Numbered from the stretch's first letter, positions 28,402 through 37,911 are shown. The stretch: 64,000 nucleotides of DNA from Pseudomonadota bacterium (GCA_947505245.1 CANNIZ010000011.1:1-64000); one strand, 5' to 3'. A program made the numbers and translations. The notes: generated from the sequence alone by a model not told the origin.

Positions 28402-30231
28402 ATGGGACGTGCCATCGGGATCGACCTCGGCACCACGAACTCTTGTGCTGCCATCATTGAGAATGGCAAGCCGAGGGTTATCGAGCACGCGAATGGTCAA
28501 AAGACCATTCCGTCCGTGTTCGCCATTGATAAAGAAGGCAACCGGTTGGTCGGTGAAGAGGCGCGCAAACAAGCGTCTCTGAACGCGGCAAACACGGTCG
28601 CAGGCGCCAAGCGCCTCATCGGGCGCCAGTTCGGCAGCCAGGCGATGGAAAAGGTGAAGCAGGTCTTCACCTATGAGCTCGTCGAAGGCGAGTCGTCCGA
28701 GGTGCTCATCAAGGTGAAGGACCAGGTCTTCACCCTCGAGCAGATCTCGGCTGCGATCCTTCGCCGAATCAAGGAATCTTGCGAAGACGCGCTCAAAGAA
28801 GACATCGATCAGGCCGTGATCACGGTCCCGGCGTACTTCAACGACCGTCAACGTCAGGCCGTTCGCGCGGCCGGCAAGCTCGCCGGGCTCAAGGTCCTCC
28901 GAGTCTTGAACGAACCCACCGCTGCGGCGCTCGCCTACGGCCTCGGCCGCACGTTGAACCAGCGCGTCGCCATCTACGATCTCGGCGGCGGCACGTTCGA
29001 CATCTCGATCATCGACATCAAGGACAAGATCTTCGAGGTCGTGGCCACCGGTGGTGACACGTTCCTCGGCGGTCTGGACTTCGATGATCGCCTGATGCAG
29101 CACGTCATGTCGGAATTCGCCGATCGAACAGGGGTCGACCTCTCCTACGATCGTCGCGGCGTCACGCTCGTCCGCGACGCGGCAGAGGCAGCCAAGATCC
29201 GCCTGTCCCTCGAGACGAAGACGCGGGTGGTGATCGAGAACATCGCCGCCGATGACGACGGCATCATGCAGTCGATCGACATGGAGATCACGCGCGAGAT
29301 CCTCGAGCAGCTCACGATGGACCTCGTCGATCGCAGCATCGCCACGTGCGAGCGCATCCTCGAAGAGGCCGGCAGCACCAAGGACCAGATCGACGAGATG
29401 CTGCTCGTCGGCGGCCAGTCGCGTATGCCGCTCGTGCGCCGAAAGGTTCAGGGCTTCATCGGCAAGGAGCCTTCGCAGAAGGTGCATCCCGACGAAGCCG
29501 TCGCGATCGGCGCGGCCATCATGGCGCACAGCCTGTCGGCGAAGGCCGGCGCGGCGGACGTCACGCTGTTGGACGTGCTCCCGTCGGCGATCGGCATCAA
29601 CAAGCCGGACGGCACGTTGCACGTGTTGTTCGCGAAGAACCAGCCCCTGCCCGACTACAAGACGCGCGTGCTGACGACCTCGAAAGAGAATCAGCGCTCG
29701 ATCATGTTGAAGATCTACCAGGGCGAGTCCAAGTACGTGGCGGAGAACGAGCTCCTCGGCACGTTCGTGTTCTCCGGTCTTCGCGAGGCGATCAAGGGCG
29801 CCGTGAAGGTCGAAGTCACCTTCCACATCGACTCCGAAGGCATCCTGAACCTCACCGCCCGCGATCAGACGACGGGTCAGCTCGTCGAATCGCGGTTGAA
29901 GCTCGGTAAGGACGATGACGCACCGTCGAGCGCGCGAACCGGCGGGCCGAAGAACCACTTCGACAAGAAGCCCGAAGGCGGCACCAAGAAGCGGAAGAAG
30001 AAGAAGGAAGGCGAGGCCGCGGCAGCGCCGGTGGCGTCCCCTCCGATGCCGCTCGTGATGCCGAGCTCGTCGCTCCAAGCCAAGCCCGGCGCCCCGGGCG
30101 AAGTGAAGAAGGAAGAGCCAAAGAAGGAAGAGCCGAAGAAGGTCGAGAACCTTCCCGCGCCTGTCGAGCCTGGCTTCTTTGGCAAGATCATGGCCTGGTT
30201 CGCCGGGTTGTTCGGCGGCGGCAAGAAGTAG
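28402..30231 (+). CDS. Hsp70 (DnaK) paralogue with lid replaced by charged linker and amphipathic C-terminus
   Basis: A 609-residue Hsp70-family chaperone. The ATPase domain (1-375) is complete, with GIDLGTTNS near 5-13, 'IYDLGGGTFDISI' and 'LLVGGQSRMP'. The beta substrate-binding subdomain follows to about 503. The helical lid and EEVD-like tail of DnaK are absent. Instead there is a Lys/Glu/Pro-rich linker ('KKRKKKKEGE', 'KKEEPKKEEPKKVE') and a terminal amphipathic segment 'GFFGKIMAWFAGLFGGGKK' that could bind membrane. It is likely a specialised, membrane-associated Hsp70 and not the general dnaK, since no grpE or dnaJ is adjacent. Myxobacteria are known to carry many Hsp70 paralogues (for example SglK). 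The in-frame sequence upstream of 28402 is not Hsp70-like. Clients unknown. Confidence 0.9.
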   Translation: MGRAIGIDLGTTNSCAAIIENGKPRVIEHANGQKTIPSVFAIDKEGNRLVGEEARKQASLNAANTVAGAKRLIGRQFGSQAMEKVKQVFTYELVEGESSEVLIKVKDQVFTLEQISAAILRRIKESCEDALKEDIDQAVITVPAYFNDRQRQAVRAAGKLAGLKVLRVLNEPTAAALAYGLGRTLNQRVAIYDLGGGTFDISIIDIKDKIFEVVATGGDTFLGGLDFDDRLMQHVMSEFADRTGVDLSYDRRGVTLVRDAAEAAKIRLSLETKTRVVIENIAADDDGIMQSIDMEITREILEQLTMDLVDRSIATCERILEEAGSTKDQIDEMLLVGGQSRMPLVRRKVQGFIGKEPSQKVHPDEAVAIGAAIMAHSLSAKAGAADVTLLDVLPSAIGINKPDGTLHVLFAKNQPLPDYKTRVLTTSKENQRSIMLKIYQGESKYVAENELLGTFVFSGLREAIKGAVKVEVTFHIDSEGILNLTARDQTTGQLVESRLKLGKDDDAPSSARTGGPKNHFDKKPEGGTKKRKKKKEGEAAAAPVASPPMPLVMPSSSLQAKPGAPGEVKKEEPKKEEPKKVENLPAPVEPGFFGKIMAWFAGLFGGGKK

Positions 30232-30240
30232 TCGGGCATC

Positions 30241-30972
30241 ATGCCCGTCGTCATCGTGCTCGTGCAGCCACAGGATCCGCGCAACGTCGGAGCTGTGGCG
30301 CGCGCGATGAAGAACACGGGCCTCGATCGCCTGGTCGTCGTGGACCCGCCGTCGTTCGACCCTCACCGGGCCCGATGGATGGCGCCGTCGTGCGAAGACG
30401 TGTTCGAGAAGATGCGGATCGTAGGTACGTTGGACGATGCTTTGGTCGGCGTGCAACGCCTCGTCGCGGCCACGGCGCGTCACCGCCGGCACGATCAGCC
30501 CGTCCTCGATCCCCGCGCGCTTGGCGAAGCCCTCGTGGACGACGATGCAAACGTCGCGATCCTGTTCGGTCGTGAAGATCACGGGCTCGCGGCCGAAGAC
30601 GTACACCGCTGCGAGTCGATCGTGCGCATCCCTACGCCCGAACACGCGAGCCTGAACGTTGCGCAGGCTGTGTTGCTCGTCGGACACGCGCTGTTCGAGG
30701 CGCGCGTCGCCCACGGCGCACCTGCGACGGGTCGTCGCGTCGGTGGGCGCGCGCGGCGATCGACCTCATCGCTGACCCGCGACGAGGTCGCCGCGGACGT
30801 GATGAGCCTCGAACCGGTGGTCGACCAGGTCGTCGCGTTGCTCGCGGCGGTGGACTACCCGTCGCCGGCCGAGAAGATTCGCGTGACGGCGAGAGGGGCG
30901 CTGCAGCGGGCAGGCATGACGGAGCGCGAGGTCGGCGCGCTGCGCGGGATGCTTCGCAGCCTCGGGAAGTGA
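30241..30972 (+). CDS. trmJ: tRNA (cytidine/uridine-2'-O)-methyltransferase, TrmJ-like (SpoU family)
   Basis: A 243-residue SPOUT methyltransferase. The three SpoU motifs are visible: 'QPQDPRNVGAVARAMKN' at 9-25, 'ILFGREDHGL' near 106, and 'ASLNVAQAVLL' near 132. Enzymes of this group use SAM to 2'-O-methylate position 32 of tRNAs; the C-terminal helical extension matches TrmJ and not TrmL. It starts 9 bases after the Hsp70 gene, so they are probably one transcript. The family is secure; the exact target is inferred from domain architecture. Confidence 0.85.
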   Translation: MPVVIVLVQPQDPRNVGAVARAMKNTGLDRLVVVDPPSFDPHRARWMAPSCEDVFEKMRIVGTLDDALVGVQRLVAATARHRRHDQPVLDPRALGEALVDDDANVAILFGREDHGLAAEDVHRCESIVRIPTPEHASLNVAQAVLLVGHALFEARVAHGAPATGRRVGGRARRSTSSLTRDEVAADVMSLEPVVDQVVALLAAVDYPSPAEKIRVTARGALQRAGMTEREVGALRGMLRSLGK

Positions 30973-31067
30973 TAGGTTTTTTGCGCGGCACGGCTCGTGC
31001 ATTGCCTCCCCAATGAACCCCCCAGATGTGGCCTTCGCGACGCGAATGGCCTCGCGGAGCCCACCCC

Positions 31068-32360
31068 ATGGACAAGATCGTCATCGAAGGCGGACGCGCG
31101 CTGCGCGGATCCGTCGCCGCCAGCGGCGCGAAGAACGCCGCCCTCCCGATCCTGATCGCTACGATCGTCGCGCCGGGCGAGCACAGGATCGCCAACGTGC
31201 CGTACCTCGCAGACGTTTCGTCGACGCTGTCGCTGCTCGGCCGCATCGGCTGCCCCTCGCTCGCCGAGGAGGGGAGCAAGCTGATGCGCGTGGACACGTC
31301 GCGGGTCGCGTTCTCCGAGGCGCCTTACGACGTGGTGCGCAAGATGCGCGCTTCCGTGCTCGTCCTCGGGCCGCTGCTCGCGCGCATGGGCCACGCGAAG
31401 GTGTCGTTGCCCGGCGGCTGTGCCATCGGGACGCGCCCGATCGATCAGCACCTCAAGGGCCTGGAAGCGCTCGGGTGCACGTTCAAGCTCGAGGGCGGCT
31501 ACGTATACGGCCGCACGGAAGGCCTGCGCGGCGCTGAGATGACGCTGGACATGCCGACCGTGACCGGCACCGAGAACATCGTTTCGGCCGCGGTCCTCGC
31601 CGATGGCACGACGGTCATCCACAACGCCGCGAAGGAGCCCGAGGTCGTCGACCTGTGCAGGTTCCTCGTCGCGCTCGGCGCTCGCATCGAGGGCGCTGGA
31701 ACGGACACGATCGTGATCGAGGGCGTGCCTCGCCTCGCGCCGCCCGCGCGCCCGTACCGCATCTGCCCCGATCGGATCGAGACCGGTACGTACCTTTGCG
31801 CCGCTGCCGCGACGGGTGGGGACGTCACCGTCACGGATACGGACCCCACGCTGCTCGGCGCGGTGCTCGACAAGCTGCGCGCGACCGGCTGCACGGTGGA
31901 GACCACGGCTTCCACGATTCGTGTCGCAGCGAACGGGCCGCTCCGCGGCATCGACGTGACGACCGAGCCGTACCCCGGCTTCCCGACGGACATGCAGGCG
32001 CAGTTGATGACCGTCGCGTGCCTCGCGGAGGGCGAGTCGCGGTTCTGCGAGACGATCTTCGAGAACCGGTTCATGCACGCCGCCGAGCTGCTTCGCATGG
32101 GCGCTCGCATCGAGATCCACGGCAACACCGCCACCGTGCACGGAAACGGCAAGCTCGTCGGCTCCCCCGTGATGGCGTCGGATCTTCGCGCGTCCGCGGC
32201 GCTCGTCGTCGCGGGCCTCGCAGCGCAGGGCACCACCGACGTGCTGCGGATCTACCACCTGGATCGCGGGTACGAGGACATGGTCGGCAAGCTGCAGAAG
32301 CTCGGCGGCAACGTGTCGCGCGGGGAAGAGGGCGGGAAGAAAGGCGCGAGCGCCGCATAA
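31068..32360 (+). CDS. murA: UDP-N-acetylglucosamine 1-carboxyvinyltransferase
   Basis: A 430-residue cytoplasmic enzyme catalysing the first committed step of peptidoglycan synthesis: transfer of enolpyruvate from PEP to UDP-GlcNAc. K22 and N23 lie in 'SGAKNAALP'. The flexible loop 'GGCAIGTRP' keeps the catalytic Cys118, the residue attacked by fosfomycin. Length is normal. The start at 31068 is chosen because it gives the canonical MurA N-terminus 'MDKIVIEGG'. A long palindrome follows the gene. Confidence 0.96.
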   Translation: MDKIVIEGGRALRGSVAASGAKNAALPILIATIVAPGEHRIANVPYLADVSSTLSLLGRIGCPSLAEEGSKLMRVDTSRVAFSEAPYDVVRKMRASVLVLGPLLARMGHAKVSLPGGCAIGTRPIDQHLKGLEALGCTFKLEGGYVYGRTEGLRGAEMTLDMPTVTGTENIVSAAVLADGTTVIHNAAKEPEVVDLCRFLVALGARIEGAGTDTIVIEGVPRLAPPARPYRICPDRIETGTYLCAAAATGGDVTVTDTDPTLLGAVLDKLRATGCTVETTASTIRVAANGPLRGIDVTTEPYPGFPTDMQAQLMTVACLAEGESRFCETIFENRFMHAAELLRMGARIEIHGNTATVHGNGKLVGSPVMASDLRASAALVVAGLAAQGTTDVLRIYHLDRGYEDMVGKLQKLGGNVSRGEEGGKKGASAA

Positions 32361-32404
32361 ACGGAGGCAACTCCGGGAGGGTCGGTGATGCGCGAGCGGA
32401 GTTC

Positions 32405-32494
32405 GTTTCTCGCAGAGGAGCGGAGAATGGGCAGAGTTCGCGAAGGATCTCCCTTGCGTCCTCTGCGCATTCTCCCGCGCGCTCTGCGAGAAAC
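32405..32494. repeat. 90-bp imperfect palindrome between murA and dnaG
   Basis: A perfect 13-bp inverted repeat (GTTTCTCGCAGAG at 32405-32417 and its complement at 32482-32494) continues inward. GGAGAATGGGCAGAG at 32422-32436 pairs with 32461-32475 with one mismatch, and a further CGCGAAGG/CCTTGCG pairing brackets a loop near 32447-32451. The whole element can form a roughly 38-bp stem. The CTCTGCG/CGCAGAG vocabulary is typical of dispersed intergenic palindromes in large bacterial genomes. It could be a mobile palindromic element or transcript-end signal. Confidence 0.8.
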
Positions 32495-32536
32495 GGATCA
32501 CGATGTCGCCTCGCAGACGATCCCGGAGAGTGCGGA

Positions 32537-34357
32537 GTGAGAATCCCCCGCGAAATCGTCGATCGCGTTCGTGAACGCATCGACATCAGCGAGGTGATCG
32601 GGCGACACGTGCGCCTCGAGCGCCGCGGAAACAGCCTCGTCGGCTTGTGCCCGTTCCATCAGGAGCGGTCGCCGAGCTTCAACGTCGTGCCGCACAAGGC
32701 GATGTACCACTGCTTCGGCTGCGGGAACGGCGGCGACGTGTTCAAGTTCTTGATGCTCGTCGAGGGCCTCTCGTTCGTCGAGGCTGTGAAGGAGCTCGCT
32801 CTAGCCGCAAACATCGAGATCCCCGAGCGCGACCTGACGCCCGATGAGCGGCGAGCGCTCGCCCAGCGGGCGTCCCTGTACGACGTGCTCGAGGCCGCGG
32901 CGCAGTTCTATGAGAGCACGCTGTGGACGCGCCCCGAGGGCCAGCGGGGCCGCGAATACCTGGACAAGCGGGCGATGCCCGAGGGGCTGCGCAAGAAGGC
33001 GAGGATGGGCTTCGCGCCGGCCGGCCGCGCGCCCGCGACCGACGCGCTGCGCAGCAAGGGCATCTCCGAGCGCCAATTGCTCGAGGTCGGGCTGCTGCGC
33101 GCCAGCAATTCGGGAGGAGGCACGTATGAGATGTTCCGTGAGCGTGTGTTGTTCCCGATCCGGGACGAACGCGCGCGGGTGATCGGCTTCGGTGGACGCC
33201 TGCTCGAGGGGGACGGACCGAAGTACGTGAACACGCCCGAGACGCGCCTCTACGAAAAGTCGAAGGTGCTCTACGGTCTGGAGATGGCGCGGAACGCGAT
33301 TCAACAGCGCGACCGCGTGATCGTCGTCGAGGGCTACTTCGACGTGCTCGCGATGCACGACGCCGGGTTCTCGGAGACGGTCGCGACGTGCGGGACTGCG
33401 CTGACGCCCGATCACCTCGAAAAATTGAGGCGCCTGACCACCAACGTGATCGTGCTGCTCGACGCGGACGAGGCGGGGTCGCGCGCGGCCGAGAAGGTGC
33501 TGCCGATGCTCCTCGCCGCCAAGATCACGCCGTGGCGGCTTCAGCTCCCTGGGGCGAAGGATCCCGACGAGCTCGTCCGGACCGAGGGCGTGGAGGCGAT
33601 GAAGAAGGCGATTGAGCGCAAGGAGCCCCTGCTGGACTGGGTGATCGGGCGCCGCATCGATCGCGCTGGCGCGCACGCGATGTCGCGCGAGCGCGTGCTC
33701 AACGAGCTCGCCCCGATGTTGAAGGGGCTTCCACAGGCGCTCGCGTCCGCGGTCGCGGCGCAACTGCACCTGTCCGAGCAGCAGGTGTTCGATGCGATCA
33801 AACACGCGACGGCGCCGCCGACCTCGCCTGGACAGGCGCCTGAGATCGAGGTCGTCCCGATGAGCGCTCCGGCGTGGCGTCCGACGCGAGACATCACCCA
33901 CCTCGTCTGGCTCCTGGTCCATCGCTATGGCGCGGTCGCTGACCTCGCGACGCGCATCGATCCGGCGTTGTTAGACGGTCATGAGCCCGTTCGCGCAGCC
34001 GTCGCGCGGTTGATCGTTGGCGAACCGGTGGCGTCGATCGCGTCGGAGGAGCGGCACCCCGACGTCGTTCGGCTGCTGCACGCCGTCGTCGCAAAGGAGG
34101 GCCTGTACGCCGAATCGGACGCGGCGATCGCGATGTGTGAGGTGATCGAACGGCTCGAAGCCCCCGCGGTCGAACAGCGGTTGCAGCTGTTGATGCGATC
34201 GCAGGAGGAGGCGCTTCGCGCGCAGAACATGGAGGCCCAGCGTCAGGCTGGCACCGAACGGATGGCCTTGCTCGCCCATCGCAAGGCGGTGACGGCCGCT
34301 GTGCGCAAGGGGGACGTCGCGGCGTGGATCGCGCTGAGGCCCAGGGAAAGCGGTTGA
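32537..34357 (+). CDS. dnaG: DNA primase
   Basis: A 606-residue primase that makes RNA primers at the replication fork. The zinc-binding domain CHC2 uses C38, H41, C59 and C62 ('CPFH', 'CFGC'). The TOPRIM centre is 'VIVVEGYFDVLAMHDAGF' followed by 'LLDADEAGSRA'. The C-terminal third is the variable helicase-binding region. The start is GTG at 32537, positioned like E. coli DnaG (Zn ligands two residues earlier). It precedes rpoD, the classic macromolecular-synthesis order dnaG-rpoD; rpsU is absent. Confidence 0.96.
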   Translation: MRIPREIVDRVRERIDISEVIGRHVRLERRGNSLVGLCPFHQERSPSFNVVPHKAMYHCFGCGNGGDVFKFLMLVEGLSFVEAVKELALAANIEIPERDLTPDERRALAQRASLYDVLEAAAQFYESTLWTRPEGQRGREYLDKRAMPEGLRKKARMGFAPAGRAPATDALRSKGISERQLLEVGLLRASNSGGGTYEMFRERVLFPIRDERARVIGFGGRLLEGDGPKYVNTPETRLYEKSKVLYGLEMARNAIQQRDRVIVVEGYFDVLAMHDAGFSETVATCGTALTPDHLEKLRRLTTNVIVLLDADEAGSRAAEKVLPMLLAAKITPWRLQLPGAKDPDELVRTEGVEAMKKAIERKEPLLDWVIGRRIDRAGAHAMSRERVLNELAPMLKGLPQALASAVAAQLHLSEQQVFDAIKHATAPPTSPGQAPEIEVVPMSAPAWRPTRDITHLVWLLVHRYGAVADLATRIDPALLDGHEPVRAAVARLIVGEPVASIASEERHPDVVRLLHAVVAKEGLYAESDAAIAMCEVIERLEAPAVEQRLQLLMRSQEEALRAQNMEAQRQAGTERMALLAHRKAVTAAVRKGDVAAWIALRPRESG

Positions 34358-34382
34358 CGGCGTGACGGCGGACCGGTTAGCG
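34354..34382 (+). promoter_or_regulatory. Possible promoter of rpoD
   Basis: TTGACG and TTAGCG hexamers are separated by 17 bases, overlapping the dnaG stop, 42 bases before the rpoD ATG. The CCGGTTAGC word is shared with the rpsT promoter region at 19814-19822. Confidence 0.4.
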
Positions 34383-34423
34383 GCATATGTCGTCCTTGCT
34401 GTCAAGACCGGGAGCCCCCTCAC

Positions 34424-36151
34424 ATGTCCATGAACAAGGAGATCCCCGAGGTCATGGAGTTGATCACGCTCGCACGAAAGCGTGGCAACTACGTGACCTA
34501 CGAGGAGATGAACAACATCCTGCCTACCCACCTGATCTCGTCAGATCGGCTGGATGACGTGATGATCATGTTCAACGATCTCGACATCGAGGTCGTCAAC
34601 GAGGCCAAGCGCCGCGAGAAAGCCGAACGTACAGGCTCTACGCAGGTCAAGGAAGAGCGCGCGGCCGCGAATGACGCGACGCGCAGCAACGATCCGGTGC
34701 GCGTATACCTGCGCAAGATGGGCACGGTCTCCCTCCTCTCGCGCGAAGGCGAGATCGAGATCGCGAAGCGCATCGAAGACGGCGAGCAGACGGTCAAGCG
34801 CATCGCGCTGACGTCCGCGATCGGCGTCGCGTTCATCCAGGAGCTCATCGCGGAAGACGAGGAGCGCATCCAGAAGGCGGTCCGCTCCGGCAAGAAGCCG
34901 CGCCCCACCAAGACGCGCGGCGGAAAGACGCTCACCGAGGTGATGGCCCTCGGCAATGGGCTGGTCGAGAAGGTCGAGGACCAGCGCGAAGAGGTCCGCA
35001 AGGCGAAGAGCAAGAAGCGGGTCGCCGAGATCAACGACAAGATCGACGAGATCGAAGACGAGCTGTTCGCGCTGATGGACACGCTCGACCTCAACAAGCG
35101 CCAGATCGCGCTGATCTCGCTGCGCATCCAGGAAGCCTGGGTCGAGATGTCCCGCGCCGAGAAGGAGATCGAGCGGGTCGCCCGCGACGCGAAGCTCCCG
35201 GTCCGCGATCTCCGTCGGTCGATCCGCAAGGTCCGCCGCGACTTCGATGTCACCGGTCGCGACGTGGTCAAGAAGACCGGCATCTATGAAGACAAGTGGC
35301 GCGACTTCGACAGCCGCGTCCGCCGCGAGCTTCGCAAGGTCCGCAAGATCGAGCGTTCGGCGCTGATGTCGCGCGACGCGTTGCACCAGTCGGCCATCGA
35401 GCTCAAGCGCGGCGAAGCCATCGCTGAGCAAGCCAAGTGCGAGCTCGTCGAGGCCAACTTGCGCCTCGTCGTGTCGATCGCGAAGAAGTACACGAACCGC
35501 GGCCTCCAGTTCCTGGACCTGATTCAGGAAGGCAACATCGGCCTCATGAAGGCGGTCGAGAAGTTCGAGTACCGCCGCGGCTACAAGTTCAGCACGTACG
35601 CGACGTGGTGGATCCGCCAGGCGATCACGCGCGCCATCGCGGATCAGGCCCGCACCATCCGCATCCCCGTGCACATGATCGAGACGATCAACAAGCTCAT
35701 CCGCACCGAGCGCCAGCTCGTGCAGGAGATGGGCCGTCCGCCGCGCCCGGAAGAGATCGCCGAGAAGATGGAGCTGCCCGTCGAGAAGGTGCTGAAGATC
35801 CAGCGCATCGCGAAGGAGCCGATCTCGCTCGAGACGCCGATCGGTGAAGAAGAAGACAGCCACCTCGGCGACTTCATCGAAGACAAGGCCACGCAGAGCC
35901 CGGCCGACGACATGGTCACGGCCAGCCTCGCCGAGACGACGCGAAAGGTGCTCGCCACGCTCACGGCCCGCGAAGAGCGCGTCCTACGGTTGCGGTTCGG
36001 CATCGGCCAGAACCAGGACCACACGCTCGAAGAGGTCGGTCAGGACTTCGAGGTCACGCGCGAGCGCATTCGCCAGATCGAAGCGAAGGCGCTGCGCAAG
36101 CTGCGGCACCCGAGCCGCGTGAAGCGGCTTCGCGCTTTCATCGAGACGTGA
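34424..36151 (+). CDS. rpoD: RNA polymerase primary sigma factor (sigma-70)
   Basis: A 575-residue housekeeping sigma factor. Region 1.1 occupies the N-terminus ('[23 protein letters not shown]'). Region 1.2 starts near '[16 protein letters not shown]'. A charged non-conserved insert follows. Region 2 is conserved, including '[22 protein letters not shown]' for -10 recognition and melting. Region 3 follows, and region 4 ends in the helix-turn-helix '[24 protein letters not shown]'. It directs RNA polymerase to most promoters. It follows dnaG by 66 bases and ends the housekeeping block before the AbiE island. Confidence 0.97.
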   Translation: MSMNKEIPEVMELITLARKRGNYVTYEEMNNILPTHLISSDRLDDVMIMFNDLDIEVVNEAKRREKAERTGSTQVKEERAAANDATRSNDPVRVYLRKMGTVSLLSREGEIEIAKRIEDGEQTVKRIALTSAIGVAFIQELIAEDEERIQKAVRSGKKPRPTKTRGGKTLTEVMALGNGLVEKVEDQREEVRKAKSKKRVAEINDKIDEIEDELFALMDTLDLNKRQIALISLRIQEAWVEMSRAEKEIERVARDAKLPVRDLRRSIRKVRRDFDVTGRDVVKKTGIYEDKWRDFDSRVRRELRKVRKIERSALMSRDALHQSAIELKRGEAIAEQAKCELVEANLRLVVSIAKKYTNRGLQFLDLIQEGNIGLMKAVEKFEYRRGYKFSTYATWWIRQAITRAIADQARTIRIPVHMIETINKLIRTERQLVQEMGRPPRPEEIAEKMELPVEKVLKIQRIAKEPISLETPIGEEEDSHLGDFIEDKATQSPADDMVTASLAETTRKVLATLTAREERVLRLRFGIGQNQDHTLEEVGQDFEVTRERIRQIEAKALRKLRHPSRVKRLRAFIET

Positions 36152-36159
36152 CAAGGATA

Positions 36160-36185
36160 GTCGCGAATCTTTCGTGATTCGTGAC
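36160..36185 (+). terminator. Hairpin after rpoD
   Basis: A stem of GTC-G-CGAATC with GATTCG-T-GAC around a six-base loop starts nine bases after the rpoD stop. No T-tract follows. It probably marks the rpoD transcript end or a processing site. Confidence 0.45.
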
Positions 36186-36282
36186 GTTGCGCCCGTGGAC
36201 TGGCTCGGCCCGAGAGAGCTCGGCAACAACGTTGTACGCCTCGCCAGCTAGGTCCTCAAGTGCATGCCGACGGGGCGCAAAG

Positions 36283-37299
36283 TCACCACTGAGCGACAGC
36301 CTCGTCGATCTCGCCGCGGGTCGCGAGGAGTTCCGAGAACGTCGGGACGTGCGTGCCTGGGAAGAACATCGAGGCCATGTCTTCGTAGTCAGCCTCGAGA
36401 GAGGCCTTCAGCGCGTCGTGCGGCGTTGTATTGAGCGTGTACGTGTCGAGCAGCTCATACCGGGCCTTTCCCTCTTTGAAGAAGGTGCGCTTGTTGCGGA
36501 CCACAGCGTCGAGAAGCCCTCGGTCCGCGAGGATGCGCGTGCGGAGATCGTCTCGCGTCCACATGCGGTGCAGGTCGTAGAGGTGTCGGGACAGCCGCTC
36601 GATCCGCTTGTCCGGCTTCGCCAACGAGCCGTGGTGGAGGGCATGGAGCAGGGTCGCCTTCTCCCAGAAGGTTCGTTCGGCGTCCAGCGTGGAGACGTCG
36701 GCCACGGCAGCGGAGGCCAGGCCAGGGTGGACCTCTTCGACGTAGGCAGTGACCCGGTGCATGGCTGTGGGCCAGGGTTCACCGCGAGCGCCGAACTCCA
36801 CCTTCACGACGGGAAGCCCGTAGGTGTACGCCGAAGCCGCCGTCGGAAAACGGAACAGAACGGCTTGTGCGTCTTCCGATGAGATGTCCAGGCTCCAATC
36901 GGCGGGCTGTAAGGTGGAGCACGCGGCCCGCAGGCCAGGGACCACCACGTCTCGCACCATCTCGGTGGCCCGTGCGCCGATCTCATCGACCAGGTCTTGC
37001 CGCTTCTTCCCACTGAGCTTCTCGTTCAGCGGATCGCGGTCGCCCTCGAAACCCCACCCATCACGCGAGAAGGTGAGGTCGATGTCCTCCGAGAAGCGAT
37101 CCACCAGACCATGAACTTTCGACAACGACGTGCCACCCTTGAACGTGACCGCGGGCATTTCGTCGATCTCGAGCAGGCGGGCCAGAGTCCAGCATACCCA
37201 GAGGTCCTTCTCGATCACCCACGCGGCGACGCCACGCTCGGCGGCCACGTTGTCGACGAGCAGCGTGCGTTCAGCGGCGTCCGTGAAGAGATCGGCCAC
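36283..37299 (-). CDS. abiEii: AbiEii-type nucleotidyltransferase toxin
   Basis: A 338-residue protein of the AbiEii/AbiGii family, the toxin of the type IV AbiE abortive-infection system. It has the nucleotidyltransferase motif GGTSLSK at 55-61 and 'SEDIDL' with Asp72 and Asp74, the likely metal ligands. The family motif 'ERTFWEKATLLHALHH' follows near 215. AbiEii toxins stop growth, and related enzymes modify tRNA acceptor ends with nucleotides. GTG start at 37299, three bases after the antitoxin stop, as expected of a toxin-antitoxin operon. All core residues look intact, so the system may be active. Confidence 0.85.
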   Translation of the reverse strand: MADLFTDAAERTLLVDNVAAERGVAAWVIEKDLWVCWTLARLLEIDEMPAVTFKGGTSLSKVHGLVDRFSEDIDLTFSRDGWGFEGDRDPLNEKLSGKKRQDLVDEIGARATEMVRDVVVPGLRAACSTLQPADWSLDISSEDAQAVLFRFPTAASAYTYGLPVVKVEFGARGEPWPTAMHRVTAYVEEVHPGLASAAVADVSTLDAERTFWEKATLLHALHHGSLAKPDKRIERLSRHLYDLHRMWTRDDLRTRILADRGLLDAVVRNKRTFFKEGKARYELLDTYTLNTTPHDALKASLEADYEDMASMFFPGTHVPTFSELLATRGEIDEAVAQW

Positions 37300-37302
37300 C
37301 GA

Positions 37303-37896
37303 TCAGGCCGCGATCTGGTCGATGGCGAGCCCGAGCCAGCCTGGTAGCTGGCGCTTGACGGCCTTCAGCTTCTTCTTGTTCTTGGCGTCAAGGGTCACCG
37401 CCAGCCGCTTCAGCGTGTCGGCGTCGACCACGTCCCTTCCAAGGAACCGCAACGCGGTGATCACGAGCCCGGCGAGGGTGCCTGGGAGCAGCATGTCCAC
37501 ACGGTCCGCGTGCTGGATGTCCACGACAAGTCGGCCGATGTGAACACTACGGGAGGGGCCGTCGGTGAGGTACGTCGTCTGGGCCGGAACCTGCGTGGAC
37601 AGGCCGAGGAGGTTCGCGGCGAACGCCCCAGAACCCTTCAAGTTACTCCCGGTCCGCCGGGCGACGGCCTCTGCGACGGCATGCGCCGACGGCCACATCG
37701 GACCCACGACCGGGTGAAGGTTCGGGAAGTCGTACACGCCGCGATCGAGGCGACGGATCATCGCTGCGCGGGCCAGCCTCGCGAGGGCCTGGTCGACGCC
37801 AGCCCGGCTTCCCAGATCGTCGAGGTCGCGCACGGTGAAGACGTAGCCACGCCCCTTGCCCCGAACCCGGCGAAGGATGTCGTCCGTGAGAGCCAC
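37303..37896 (-). CDS. abiEi: AbiEi-like antitoxin (DUF6088-type)
   Basis: A 197-residue protein with an N-terminal winged helix-turn-helix ('GKGRGYVFTVRDLDDLGSRAGVDQALARLARAAMIRRLDRGVYDFP') and a C-terminal antitoxin domain. AbiEi antitoxins neutralise AbiEii and repress their own operon by binding inverted repeats. The start is the GTG at 37896, because a strong GGAGG at 37903-37907 sits six bases upstream; an ATG at 37923 would have no such site and would cross an inverted repeat. First gene of the pair, three bases before the toxin. Confidence 0.8.
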   Translation of the reverse strand: MALTDDILRRVRGKGRGYVFTVRDLDDLGSRAGVDQALARLARAAMIRRLDRGVYDFPNLHPVVGPMWPSAHAVAEAVARRTGSNLKGSGAFAANLLGLSTQVPAQTTYLTDGPSRSVHIGRLVVDIQHADRVDMLLPGTLAGLVITALRFLGRDVVDADTLKRLAVTLDAKNKKKLKAVKRQLPGWLGLAIDQIAA

Positions 37897-37911
37897 GGCC
37901 CACCTCCGCTT

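Noticed and set aside
27661-30714. 1017-residue open frame on the minus strand across the Hsp70 gene
   Set aside because: Frame 27661-28260 is real (199 aa), but the rest is the antisense of the dnaK-like gene. High GC keeps antisense frames open; composition (Arg/His/Val repeats) is typical of shadow reading.
30973-31067. Sigma-54 promoter before murA (GGCAC ... TTGC)
   Set aside because: The spacing between GGCAC and TTGC does not fit the -24/-12 consensus; a small GCACG hairpin is a better description.
36152-36282. Open minus-strand frame after AbiEii ('ALEDLAGEAYNVVAEL')
   Set aside because: Coding-like but without a start and no recognisable family; it could be a frameshifted tail of AbiEii or a trace of another island gene.
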